From NCBI GenBank assembly GCA_000969725.1, contig JXSR01S008995.1: a stretch of DNA of 28,698 nt. One strand, 5' to 3'. Made by a program: the position numbers and the translations under genes. Positions 9,977 through 21,344 of the stretch are shown here, piece by piece; the stretch's first letter is position 1; every line of letters starts with the position of its first letter. The notes under the pieces were generated by a model. It saw nothing but the letters and a program-made list of their open reading frames with translations, made no database searches and was not told the DNA's origin. Source of the stretch: Ophiothrix spiculata. Its lineage: Eukaryota > Echinodermata > Ophiuroidea > Amphilepidida > Ophiotrichidae.

Positions 9977-11932
9977 TATAAAGTTCAACGGGGCTTATTT
10001 TGCATCAATGGATAGAAGAGGGTCATGATTGTTATGCATTAGTATAGACAAGTAACTAGGGTTAATAATGCAATTTGGTCGGTTTCTATCAAACAGTACA
10101 ATCATTTCGGTCTAAACGTGGACAAAATCGGTATATGGTATAGAAAAAAATTGAATAAGCTTTAAACATTTTAAGCATGATTTTTTATATTTAAAAGCAG
10201 TATATACTATATCAAAATATGTATATACAGCCTTCTAGCATTGTAATGCATTGCAGTAACTAAGTTACTGTTTGCTATATTAGCACATAATTTTTGATAA
10301 GTACGTACTAAAATGTAAGTAATTACTTAATGTCGTAAGCAAAAGGGCAGCTTTATGAATAGAAATGTAAGCAGTTAATATAGCCATGTTTACAACTGTT
10401 TGAAAGGAATTAGCAATAGATTTTTTAGACTTCAAAGAGCCTTTTCTTGCATTACTTTGCTAGCTTTTATGGATAGAAATAGCATTGCTACCTTTATGAA
10501 TTCGGCCTATTGTCTTCTTTCTCTCATTAGTATAAAAATGTATTTAATGATTCAAAAAAGAGGAGACCCTGTTAGTTATAATGTAACACTCTTTTCCTTA
10601 AACTCCACAGATGTTCAATGATTCATCACTAGCCAATATTAGCAGCCTCTTTGAGTGCTGAAATTGCCGCAGTCCAGGCAACCCCGACGACCTTGACACA
10701 GGTTTCTACGACACTGAAACTAGCAATCCGTTCGTTGTCGCATTAACTATAAAGAACACATAACTTCACTTACTTCAGTATTACCAACATCGCTAACACT
10801 GTAACTAAGCGTCTTACAGATTCAGCTGACTTGAGTCTTCTACCATGTATTCTTTACGCTTTAAACTATTATAAAGAAAAGGGAAATTCTCACAACAAAA
10901 ACAAAAGCAACACAATTTGGGAATCAATCCAATGTCGATAGTGGTGTCATTAGTTTAATACCAATAACAATTAAACCTGGTTTGATGATATCTATCTTTC
11001 TTCTTGGTGAGCTCGACGTGATAATTTTCTTTGTTTGGCTTTTATCTTATCTTTGGCGGAACGTTGTGTACAACTGTCTACTATACTGTAATCCCCAATT
11101 ACGATTTTTTATAACACAGATAAAGAAACTAATGTCATCTTCAGTAACAGTTAGAAATGACAGAATTTTATTGTACAGATCAATGTTAAAAAATAGTTTT
11201 GGAAGTTGCAGTGGAGAACTGTTACATGTTCCCGCCGTTTCATGTGCGTTTTGGTTCTTCTTGCAATCACTAGAGCTCCACCTTTGATTAAACATGCAGT
11301 TGTCTGAATAAACTCTTCTGTTTGTAGATATACGCCAAAGGCAAAGTAGCAAATCCCTATTAATAGCTACACAACATTCACTGAAACCAATTTATGGAAG
11401 CCTCACTTATGTATAGCCAAAATGTAACAACCTGACATACACCTCCGCTTCTTAATAAGGCCCCCATAAGCAGACATCAAATCTCAAGTAGGTGAGTATA
11501 TACTATAACATTCTTTATAACGGAATAACTATCATATATTTATCGACGTTCACAAAATAATGTCATGCTTCTTTGATATTATCTTCAAATATAGGGTCAG
11601 GTGCAGGATTGTGTGTTTTTGCCAAAATATTCGCATTCAATGGCAATGTTCCATTCATTTTTTTTAAGAACGGCGCAATTATACAAATAAATACAATACT
11701 GCATTTCGATGCAAATGTATGCCTGTAAAAGGACAACCTACCCATATTTAGAATCACTGAAGTTGGTATTACTGATTTCAACACAGTTGTTAATCATTGA
11801 AGATACTCAGTAAAAACATCCTTTAATTAATGCTTGTTTTGTCATTAAATCAATTTTCTGTCGATGAACTCTGGTGTAGGAATCACGAAAAGTCATTGTA
11901 CTAATTAAATATTAAACAACAACCATGTCCCG

Positions 11933-11950
11933 CGAGGAAAAACATCCTCG
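11933..11950. repeat. Conserved CGAGGA/TCCTCG hairpin, B1
   Basis: CGAGGA and TCCTCG flank the loop AAAACA. B2 keeps both arms at 22820-22837 with one loop base changed. The following AGATTGACTTAAGCCAACTA is also identical in both copies. Confidence 0.5.
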
Positions 11951-12659
11951 AGATTGACTTAAGCCAACTAAAATGATGTATAAATAATTTGCATAAATAT
12001 CGTCTATGTATTCCTGATTTATCTTCAGACTAATAATGACGGGAAAATAACATGATTAAGAAATGACAGGGATGTTTAAAATGCTGCTAGTGCGTTTATG
12101 CTAAGGTTTGCTACAGAAAAGAAAACATTACGGTGCCGTTTGCAATCGTAAAACTTTAAAATAGGGTTAATCAACGCTTAGAATGCCAGTGTTTTACTTG
12201 TAGATGCAAGACAATTTAAGTGTGTCGAAATAATCTTCGCTTCTGATTGCGCTACATTTGAAATCACTTTACAAAATGTGGTGATTTTTTTAATTTTTGC
12301 AGGATAAAAAGAAATAGCAATTATATTCAAGAATGAGACCCCTTTCTTATGGCTTTCTGGGATTAGACCAAGTTATATACGAGAAAGTAAATGTAAATTG
12401 ATTTGATTCATTCAATTTTAATTCATCGAGTGAACAATCTTAAGAAAAACCAAATCGACAAAAAAAAAGATCAAAGACAGTAGTGTTAAATATTTGATAT
12501 CCAAATGTTATGTTTGATTTGAAAGAAGTAGAAATTCATTGCTTAAAACATTGTAAGTAGTTTGATTTTGTACTTGTAGTTTTCATAAAAAGCTGTTTTA
12601 CCATTTTTGCTGCAATTAGATATTCCACTTATTATGATTTCGCACAATGCATTGAGAAA

Positions 12660-13980
12660 ACGATGACAACTTTGACGCATTAATACGTCAAGCGTTATAG
12701 TGCCATTCTTTCTGTATAATTGTATCATGAATAACAAATGATAAGGTAAGCACTGTACCTGTTATTTTCTTTGACGGCTATGAATATTTAAACTATATAT
12801 CCTGTTTTGAAGACAGACGAATTCATTACCTTATAAAATGCTTCATCTATAAACAGACATGATAATGTAATTTAAGCACCCAAGATACTTTCTCAAACGG
12901 AAGCCGTCAATGTGATTTTCTAGATGAAGTAATGTTTTTTCTGCATAATGTAATTTATGGATCGGAGGCGTCTTTTCAAAGAGAACACTCACTTTGACAT
13001 AATCGTCTTTAAAGTTACTGACATAGAGTTAAGATAGACACGATATTGTAAGTGGTTGTTTCCGTGCATATTCATCAAGAATTTTATTTTTGTTGCTACT
13101 TTGATATTTGAAGTAGTTTTCATTTTTTTGCAATTCAGTGCTTAAAAAATTGACAACATCTTTATTGACATAAATGTGAAAAAGCAACCTGCATGCACAG
13201 GTTCTTTGTCTACGGGGGAGGTTGTGTGGGTGGCTCAGCAGACGGGTTTTTCTACATTGTGCGGGAGGGGGCTTAAAGGCTAAAATTGTTAGAAAAGGGC
13301 CGATTTCAAGTGATAATTGAGAGGGCTTTGAGGGTACAATTGAAAATAATTCTTAATTTCCATAACTGACAGACCGATAAAAAAAATCTAAACTGTTTGG
13401 GGTGCTTTAGATCACTTGTTTCAATCTGTAACCATATAAAACAATGTAAAAATAATCAACATTGTTAAAATGCTAGCTTAATATAGAAAGAACATTAATA
13501 CTCTTTACTGTACAATGAATTCAGCATAACTACTTTAACGATTCAAAGATATGATTTTCTATGTCAAGGAAATTAAACATAAGAGCCTGTAACAGTTTAC
13601 GAAAAAAAGTAAAGATAAATCAAAGGAATATAATACGATAATATGAAATTGAAGTAAGTACGTGTTCTGAATTCATATTTGCCCTAAGAATGCACCGTTT
13701 GCAGACATGTAAACCACTTAATTATCGGCACACAAAGAAAGTGTAGTGATACATGTACATTCGGCGTTTATGTTACGGGTTTTGAGGCATTTGAATCTAT
13801 AGTATCTTGTAATGGATTGCTCAAGTGCCAACATGATTAGTTTTTAAACACGTTGGTAATTGAACACACACACCCTCACACCCCGACCCACACCCCCCCC
13901 CACACACACACACTGATAAATGAAAAAGAGTAACATTGTTCACTAGTAAAAAACACAAAAATGTTTGGTTCAAAAAGCTA
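12660..13980 (+). repeat. Diverged monomer within B1, related to A and C
   Basis: From about 12660 the sequence aligns with the start of block A. AATACGTCAAGCGTTA and TGTATAATTGTATCATGAATAACAAATG-type matches (12683-12740 against 1424-1481) are followed by CAGACGAATTCATTACCTTATAAA against CAGACAATGCAATTACCTTATAAA. Near 13535-13700, the stretch around CGATTCAAAGATATGATTT matches 2110-2270. Divergence is much greater than between B1 and B2, so this duplication is older than the A-B array. Confidence 0.75.
13862..13913. repeat. (CA)n-type impure microsatellite
   Basis: This is a CA/CCC-rich tract with interruptions. The matching tract in B2 (about 24713-24752) has a different length and pattern, as expected for a fast-changing simple repeat. 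Confidence 0.85.
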
Positions 13981-14118
13981 TGATATTATTGTCCAGTTCG
14001 GGTAATCGGTCGGCAGATTTTGTACCCGGATAAGTTCATGACAAAATAGGACCAATTTGTGATTTATGTCCACTTACAATCAGCTACCAGCAAATACAAA
14101 GCTAGCAATTACATGGTA

Positions 14119-14137
14119 GTGTCACATTGTGTGACAC
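14119..14137. promoter_or_regulatory. Conserved TGTCACA dyad, A2
   Basis: GTGTCACA and TGTGACAC are 8-bp perfect arms around TTG, in the same place relative to the block edge as in A1 and A3. Confidence 0.4.
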
Positions 14138-14330
14138 GCTTACAGTCAGTCAGTCAGGAGAACTGAACAGAGTAGCGATGTCTGTCTTGGTTTTTATGTT
14201 TTACTGTTTTCCTAAATAAGGAAACTTCACCACTGGCAAGAGCAACATTATCAAATGCATAGGCAGTGTACATAGGACGAATAAAGTACTTGTGATGTAT
14301 CAATACGTCAAGCGTTACTATGGCTCAACT

Positions 14331-14400
14331 CCTGTATAATTGTACCATGAATAACACATTCACCTCCTGTATAATTGTATCATGAATAACAAATGTAAAA
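14331..14400 (+). repeat. 35-bp tandem duplication, A2
   Basis: CCTGTATAATTGTA(C/T)CATGA begins at 14331 and again at 14366. The same duplication, with the same period, starts at 25190 and 25225 in A3. A1 has a single unit. Confidence 0.85.
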
Positions 14401-15169
14401 TGTAAGCACTGTACATGCGTTTTATTTAAATGTTGATGACTATTAATCCTCTTTCTTAAGACAGACAATGAATTACCTTATAAATTGTTTCCTCTATAAA
14501 CAAAACTATGAAATTGATTTGTTAAACCAAAGTTTCTTGACAAATTAATCTCTTAGTTATGGTTTTTAAACACACCCGATCTATTCGCCGATGATAGTTT
14601 CATTTAATTGAAATCATTGGAGGTGGTTTTTTTAGATTAAGTAATGTTTCCTGCATAATGCATTTATGACTCTAAGGGGTCTTCAAAAACAAAGAAGATC
14701 CGCCTTAGACATAGACTTTTAGGCAAGAGAAATAGCGACAAACGACTGCTTCTGCGCAATATTCATTTAAAGTTATTTTATTGTTGCTATTTTAAATTTT
14801 GAAGTAGTTAAGTCTATTCATACGTAAAGGAATTAACACGCACACATTTATAGACATAAAGGTGATAAGTAGTTTTATTCTGAAATCATTCCGAAGTTAC
14901 TGTAACTTATGGATAGCCTTTTATCAAATCGAAATTCATGTCTGAATAAAACTACATTTTATATTTCTCGATGTAAATATGGTAAGTGGATGATATCCTT
15001 TATAGTACACTGAATATAATAGAACCACTTTAGCGATTCAAATATATGATTTCCATGCTAAGGAAATTAAACATAACAGCCTACAGCACTTTAAGACATA
15101 TTCATAAAACATGGAAATATAATTAGATAATATAGAATTGAATTAAGTGCGTGTTCTAAATTCATATTT

Positions 15170-16134
15170 GGTGGCTTTTCATGCGATGGGTCAAAAATGT
15201 GTTACATGGTCATAATGGTCAAAAAAACAATTGTTTGATATGATGTTAATATTATTGATCTCTTTCAATTCAAGTAACCTTTTAGCCAAATATCACTTTT
15301 GTTTTGGCATAATGAGCTAATTAATGGTTGATTACTCCATAGACAGCAATGCAAACTGTAATTTTCAAACGCGTTTTTCTCAAAATTGCCTGTTTTTTAC
15401 TAAAGCAAGTCATAAGTTGGAATGATTAATGGTAAACAGTTCATTTTTTCAGAATATGTTCTAAACACTTAAATAGTTACTTTGATGCATTAAACTTGAA
15501 ACAGACCCCTTAGGTCTTGGTGTTAATGACCTTCAATTAATTAGAGGGGGCTATACAAGGGGAGAAAATGGTGATGTTTCAAATCATTCTGCCCTAATTC
15601 TTATTTGATGCAGCTTGATCCCCTGAACATTTTGACACCAAATTTGTCAAAATCGGACAAAAAATGAGAAGGTGCTGCCCAAAAAAGTGATCGAGGGGGA
15701 AGGGGGTCTGAGGAAGGTCTAAAAATGATAAATTTGCCAATTACTGTAATTCTATACCGAATTTTAGCCATGTTGGTGACAATCTGTATGTATTTGAGGT
15801 CACAGAATCCATTTGTGAATGTTCCAGCAGTGTCAAACCTTCCAAAATGGCGACATTGTCTCAATTTGGGTATCTACCGCATCCGTAGGCACCGCATCCT
15901 TAGGCACCACCACCCTTGTACTGCCAAGTTCAAACTATTGTCTCTCTTTAAATTATGTAACCCATGAACGCCAAATTACTGTCATAAATAGCAGACAGTG
16001 TAAGCTTTCAAATGAGACATTAAACAAGTCAATAGGTCAAGGAATAGTAAATTTACATCAAATTAAGTCCGAGAACCCACGAAAAAATGTAACAACACCA
16101 CCTTTTTAGCATACCCACCTAATGACATGCCATC
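15170..16134. mobile_element. 965-bp TIR element with ATTT(G) target duplication
   Basis: A1 reads continuously through CGTATTTGCAATAAG, whereas A2 has 965 bases inserted at that point, with ATTT (or ATTTG) on both sides (15166-15169 and 16135-16138). The ends are imperfect terminal inverted repeats: GGTGGCTTTTCATGCGATGG against GATGGCATGTCATTAGGTGG, 16 of the first 22 positions matching, with further AAAAA and GTTACAT matches inside. Frames at 15601-15864 (-) and 15725-15967 (+) overlap each other and show no transposase motif. It is likely a non-autonomous DNA transposon. A3 cannot be compared because it has a deletion here. Confidence 0.75.
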
Positions 16135-16830
16135 ATTTGCAATAAGAATCACTATTTGCAGACGTGTATACCGACTAATAATTGGTGCACAATATAAATA
16201 TTAGCTAGTGCAGGTGAGACTCGTACAATCGACACAAATGAGACATCAGTTTAAATGCATTTTGTAACTGTATGCAATAACATTTTCCATATACTTTTTA
16301 GAAGAAAGAAAACGCTTCATATCGAGTATTGAAGTTTGAAGGTAAAACGTAAAGTAGTTAAGGAGAAATGGTCAAGCTAGTTTTGTTGTCATTGGTGTCA
16401 GTGTTGTTTGTTATTTTTCTGCTATCGCCGTTATCGTATTAAAGCTGCAAATGAATACCAACTTTTGAACATATTCTAACTGTACCTAATGTTGCGTATT
16501 TGATTTTATTAACGTGACGATTTAAAAGTGTAACTCATTAATACAAATCGTCTTATTAAAGGTCACACTTTTTACGAAACATTTGAAACACTGATTGTTT
16601 TATTCCAAGTGTATTAAATAATTCTTTCTGTTGTGCCCTTTATTTTAAAACAGTTAATTGTGTTGATACAAAGCGTGTAATAATATCCTCTAAGTAGGTT
16701 CAGACTATTTAGTAGGTCAATGAGCTTCTTATTTTCAAAGAGAATAACAAACATTGATTTGCTGTTATGAATCTGAAAACATTAATTGTTCCTTAATTGT
16801 TTTAATAGTTTATTAACATAGATTAGACTA

Positions 16831-17217
16831 TAAATAATAATAATAATGGCATTTTTATAGCGCATTTTACCGAATATACAAAGCGCTCATGATTCGCTGC
16901 AGGTAAATCGTCACAACCATTTCACTTCACTTAGAAGTGCTTCCGTAGCTTCCGTAGAGCACATTCTATCGGTACTTCGGCTGTAATATTCACCCTTTGT
17001 GCAGCTTCCCATAACCTGGGTGGGGGCAGACTTATATGGACAAATCTAGTGACAGTTTTAGATGCAGGAGGAAGACCGGAGTACCCGGAGAAAAACCTAC
17101 GGAAGCGAGTATGGACTGTTAACCAAATGCATATACAGCGCCGGGGCCAGGAATCGAACCCAAGACACCCGAAACTCATTGGTGCAAAGCGAGGGAAGTA
17201 CCGCTTCGCTAACCCGC
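16831..17217 (-). mobile_element. tRNA-headed SINE with (TAA)n tail
   Basis: This insertion is present in A2 and absent from A1 and A3, which read GACTATACTAAA. Read in reverse it has a tRNA-like head with A box TTAGCGAAGCGGTA (17199-17212) and B box GGTTCGATTCC (17150-17160). A central part follows with TTTTTCTCCGGGTACTCCGG (17076-17095), and a 3' end GCGCTATAAAAATGCCATTA before the (TTA)n tail at about 16833-16850. The central motif and tail are, from memory, typical of widespread SINEs of molluscs and other marine invertebrates. The overlapping frames here (16931-17254, 17049-17231, 17062-17331, 17097-17288) are by-products. Confidence 0.88.
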
Positions 17218-17427
17218 ATACTAAAGCATGACATTGTGAGAACGTTTCTAGCAAAATGTTTAACTTTTACCTGTTTTTCTCTCCCCAAAAAATCGCCTTC
17301 TTCAAGTCGGTCTTACTTTATGACACTATAAAGACGTAAGGCCTTGTCAGTTTATTGTCCTAATTTTGGTATATATCGATAAAAGACAGATTCTTTTAAG
17401 AGCTTAAAAGCTTCTATGTACGTCAAT

Positions 17428-17468
17428 ATTTTCGCGATTTGATGTTAACTCGCGAAATTCGCGAAAAT
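17428..17468. repeat. TTTTCGCGA dyad, A2
   Basis: ATTTTCGCGA (17428-17437) and TCGCGAAAAT (17459-17468) are unchanged from A1 and A3. The inner GATGTTAAC is shared with A3 (A1 has AATGTTAAC). Confidence 0.6.
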
Positions 17469-17490
17469 AAAAACCAAAATTATTACTATA

Positions 17491-18418
17491 CAGTATACAA
17501 TAATTGTACTCTATACTACCAATTTATTAATGTGGAAATAAGGATTGATACCCCCACGGGCCCGCACCCTTTGCACGCTTCATTACAAAATGAATTGGGT
17601 AGACAGAATTAAAATATAAAATATACACTTTTACTTACCCAGGGGTCAAGGACGTTAGAGAGTTTTGCTGTAATAATGTTCCATTAACGAATAAGATTCA
17701 GAGGCACACAACAGAAACTTGATTGGGTACCTGCTATTGAACATGTATATACAAATGTCAACATAATTAGCTGCTCAATAAAAGTGTGTCGTACATGTTA
17801 AAAATTGTGAAATGTATCGACACTTCAGAATTACCCTTTCATAAGAAGTACGTTTGTGATAAATGGACTGATGAATTTTGATAATAAAATCAGATTACCG
17901 ATATGTAGCACACTTTTAAATGGAAACCTAAAATATAAAATTTCTACTTTACAGTATACAATAATTGTACTCTATACTACCAATTTATTTATGTGGAAAT
18001 AAGGATTGATACCCCCAAGGGCCCGCACCCTTTGCACGCTTCATTACAAAATGAATTGGGTAGACATAATTATTATAAAATATACGATATACACTTGTAC
18101 TTACCTAGGGGTCAAGGACGTTAGAGAGTTCTGGTGTAATTATGTTCCATTAACGAATAAGATTCAGAGTCAGGTGGCCTTGTTCACACAACAGAAGCTT
18201 GATTGGGTACCTTTTATTGAACTTGTATATATTAAATGTCAACATAATTAGCTGCTCAATAAAAGTGGGTCGTACATTGTTCACATTATGAAATGTATAT
18301 ATCGACACTTCAGAATTACCCTTTCATAAGACATACGTTTGTGATAAATGGACTGATGAATTTTGGAAATAAAATCAGATTACCGTTATTTGTAGCACAC
18401 TTTAAACTGGAAACCTAA
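17491..18418 (+). repeat. 461-bp tandem duplication in A2
   Basis: CAGTATACAATAATTGTACT begins at 17491 and again at 17952. The two units stay alignable through CCCGCACCCTTTGCACGC, CATTAACGAATAAGATTCAG and GCTGCTCAATAAAAGTG. The first unit has lost about 15 bases between CAGAG and CACACAAC. A1 and A3 have one unit each, so the duplication arose after A2 and A3 separated. The frame 18006-18251 lies in the second unit; its counterparts are frameshifted in the first unit and in A3. Confidence 0.9.
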
Positions 18419-18693
18419 AATATATACAATTTAATAAATATGTATATGAACATCAACCTGGGTATCTGTACGGACCATATTGTATATTAAACCTTACATT
18501 TTGTTAAATTAATAGTAGCAGTTTTTTGGAAATAAATGAGATGGATATCATTACTTTTAAATCTCAATATTGGAGTGAATTAATAACTTCACTATATGTT
18601 TGTAGAGTTACAGTGTATAGCCCATCATGTTTGGCTTCAAAACATGACATTTACCACAAGACCAACAGATATGATTGGCTAAACATATGCTTA

Positions 18694-19021
18694 AAGGTGC
18701 AATTCATGATTTTGATGTGGTCTCTTTTCTAGCTAAATAAAAAAAATGAGTACAACACAAATATATACTGAAAATTTCACTTGATTCCGACCGTTCGTTT
18801 CCAAGTTACAAGCTTTTCAGCATTTTGAAAATCCCCATAGACAATTCTTGTTCGGGCCCCCGACAATAATTAGAAAATGACACATTTTCTCACTTTTCTC
18901 AAAAATGCAAGCACATATGAAAGAATGGTTTGGGGATCGTAACATATACCACTTAAGCTAAAAAACTCTAATTTGATAGAGGTGAACTTGAGGGTGAAAA
19001 GTGGATCATGAATTGCCCCTT
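18694..19021. mobile_element. 328-bp MITE with 17-bp terminal inverted repeats
   Basis: A1 and A3 read GCTTAAGTG(A/G)TGCATT without interruption; A2 has about 320 extra bases. The ends AAGGTGCAATTCATGAT (18694-18710) and ATCATGAATTGCCCCTT (19005-19021) are inverted repeats with one mismatch in 17. A clean target duplication is not visible, with TTA left and CG right. No coding capacity is seen. It truncates the 62-codon frame in A2. Confidence 0.75.
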
Positions 19022-19624
19022 CGTGCATTCGTCTTAAATCAAAATTGAAAATTATTTTGTACAAATTGCCACATGGTCACGACAAAGCGAAACAGAAACT
19101 GAAAAAACGTGTCATACTGGCTCTATTTCATTGATTTATTTTAATAATACAGGTATGCTTTTCTCCGGTATCTTACCAATTTGACTTTTGAACTAATATT
19201 ATACGTTAGTCGGTTTATAAAGATATAATTTATTATTTCCTCGTTAAACTAAGGAGAGCTCAGTCCATCAAATTTAAAATTTTCAGCAAAATTATGAAAT
19301 AAATGCCTATACATAACCAGATTACGATATCTCTTTCAAGTACAAAATTGAAGAAAAATAATTCAAATCTGTTTTGGTGTTATTGCTATCGAAAAACTTC
19401 AAGATACAACTTGATTGGAATTTCATTATTTTTACTTTTTCCAGTGTCCAGAATATTCCAAATTTTCATATCAGATAATGTCACGATAGGGTGTTATGAT
19501 ATAGATATAGATAATACAAGATATGTACATATTTGCAATATTTCATTTCCGATATGTCATAATTTAGCCCCTTTTTGTCACAATTACAATCAAACAGAAT
19601 ATGTAGGTTTTCCCATTTATTTTT

Positions 19625-20074
19625 CTGTATGATTTCTACAATTCCTTGTATTTCTCATTTAACATATACACGGATACATTAACATTTTATTTTCCTTAAC
19701 GCTGTAACCTTTATTGTAAAACAATTGCATTGATACAAAGCTTATCACATTAAAGGTCAATGAGATTGTTGTTTCCAATGAAAATAGAATCCCGATTTTC
19801 TGTAGGACTTGATGATGTGTTAATCTTAATATAACTTGAACAAGGTTTTTTGTCTGTATGATTTCTATAATTCCTTGTATTTCTCATTTAACATATACAC
19901 GGATACATTAACATTTTATTCTCCTTAACGCTGTAACCTTTATTGTAAAACAATTGCATTGGTACAAAGCTTATCATATTAGAGGTCAATGAGATTGTTA
20001 TTTCCAAAAAAAATAGAATCCCGATTTTCTGTAGGACTTGATTATGTGTTAATCTTAATATAACTTGAACAAGG
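19625..20074 (+). repeat. 229-bp tandem duplication in B2
   Basis: CTGTATGATTTCTA begins at 19625 and again at 19854. Both units run through ACACGGATACATTAACATTT, CTGTAACCTTTATTG and GTAGGACTTGAT to GAACAAGG. Only the second continues into the rest of B. Both units lack the 750-bp segment of B1. Confidence 0.92.
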
Positions 20075-20594
20075 TGAAATCTAAATTTTAAATGAGGAAA
20101 TATATGATAGCATTTATCGCAACCCACAGGTGCACACAAGTATATTATCAAAGAATTGTTTCCTTAACAGAATTCACAGTCACAAATGCGGAGTAAGATG
20201 AAGATTTTTTTGGCCAAAACTCACCTTCAATGGCAATGTTCCGTTCATATTCAATATTTCATCTTGACGCAACTGCGTATACATAAAAAAAACTGCATCT
20301 TGTATTTTATGAAAAAAATAATTAGCAAATGTTTGCATTATATAACATTTATCCTAACGGGGTTGCAGCCCCATTGATTTTTTCAATACCTTTGTTTTGC
20401 TAATAAACTGCTTCAACTGAATATATGTAATTGTTTTTACAGCCACCTTGTGTGTGGGATGGAAAAAGTATGAATGCAAAAATGATGATGCAAAATACCA
20501 TGTTTTGGCAATTGTTTGGCGTAGAATCAATTTTGTCTAATAATGTTCATGATATTTTCACTTATCTCAAATTCACGAGGTCCCACTGACTTTA

Positions 20595-20613
20595 TGACGT
20601 CAATGTGACGTCA
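20595..20613. promoter_or_regulatory. Paired TGACGTCA (CRE-type) sites, B2
   Basis: Perfect TGACGTCA palindromes lie at 20595-20602 and 20606-20613, with the same 11-base spacing and the same flanks (GACTTTA left, TATAA right) as in B1. Confidence 0.45.
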
Positions 20614-21344
20614 TATAAGGTTCAACGGGGTTTATTTTGCACCAATGGATAGAAGAGGGTCATGATGTTTATGCATTAGTATAGAAAAATAACTAGGGTT
20701 AATAATACAATTTGGTCGGTTTCTATCAAACAGTACAATTATTTAATTACGTGGACAAAATCGCTATATGGTATAGAAAAAGGTTTGAATAAACTTGAAA
20801 CATTTTTAGCATGATCTTTTATATTTAAAAGCAATATATGCTATATCAACGTATGTATATACAGCCTTCTATTATTGTAATGCACATAATTTTTGATAAG
20901 TACGTACTAAAATGTAAGCAAAAGGTCAGCTTTATGAGTACAAATGTGAGCAATTACTATAGGCAGACTTACAACTGTTTGAAAGGGATTAGCAATAGCC
21001 TTTGCGGACTTCAAAGAGCTTTTTCTTGCATGTCATTGCTAGCTTTTATGGATAGAAATAGCAATTGCTACTTTTATGAATTCGGCCTATTGTCTTCTTT
21101 CTCTCATTAGTATAAAAATGTATTTAATGATTCAAAAAATAGAAGACCCTGTTAGTTATAATGTACCACTCTTTTCTTTAAACTCCACAGATGTTCAATG
21201 ATTCATCACTAGCAAATATTAGCAGCCTCTATGAGTGCTGAAGTTGTTGCAGTCCCGAGGCAATTCCGACGACCTTGACACAGGTTTCTACGAGACTCAA
21301 ACTAGCATTCCATTCGTTCTCGCATAAACTTTAAAGAACGCTTA

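Larger units (their letters stand above)
8174..14040 (+). repeat. Array block B, copy 1 (B1)
   Basis: The block is collinear with B2 (19445-24900) over its length. Landmarks shared by both include CCAGAATATTCCAAATTT (left edge), CTGTAACCTTTATTGTAAAA, ATTTATCGCAACCCACAGG, the paired TGACGTCA sites, TTCAAAGAGC, GGAAGCCTCACTTATG, CCTCGAGATTGACTTAAG, ACGTCAAGCGTTAT and GGTAATCGGTCGGCAG at the right edge. B1 carries about 750 bases (8489-9238) absent from B2, and lacks the Harbinger-like MITE and the 229-bp duplication of B2. Frames such as 10400-10621 and 11047-11352 are broken by indels in B2, so none is called. Confidence 0.9.
14041..19437 (+). repeat. Array block A, copy 2 (A2)
   Basis: This second copy of block A is longer than A1 because of three mobile insertions (15170-16134, 16831-17217, 18694-19021) and a 461-bp tandem duplication (17491-18418). 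It shares with A3, but not A1, the 35-bp duplication near 14331 and the CCCCCA(C/A)GGGCCCGC variant near 17552 and 18013. It stops early: after GGAATTTCATTATT (19428) it joins block B2, missing the last roughly 320 bases of A present in A1 and A3. Confidence 0.9.

Noticed and set aside
10400..10621. 73-codon frame in B1
   Set aside because: B2 has an extra base (AGCAATTGC against AGCATTGC) that shifts the frame.
10982..11352. Overlapping 101-codon frames on both strands
   Set aside because: B2 has a replaced stretch and indels in this region; neither frame is kept.
16931..17331. Several frames of 60-107 codons on both strands
   Set aside because: They lie in or run out of the SINE; tRNA-derived sequence gives such frames by chance.
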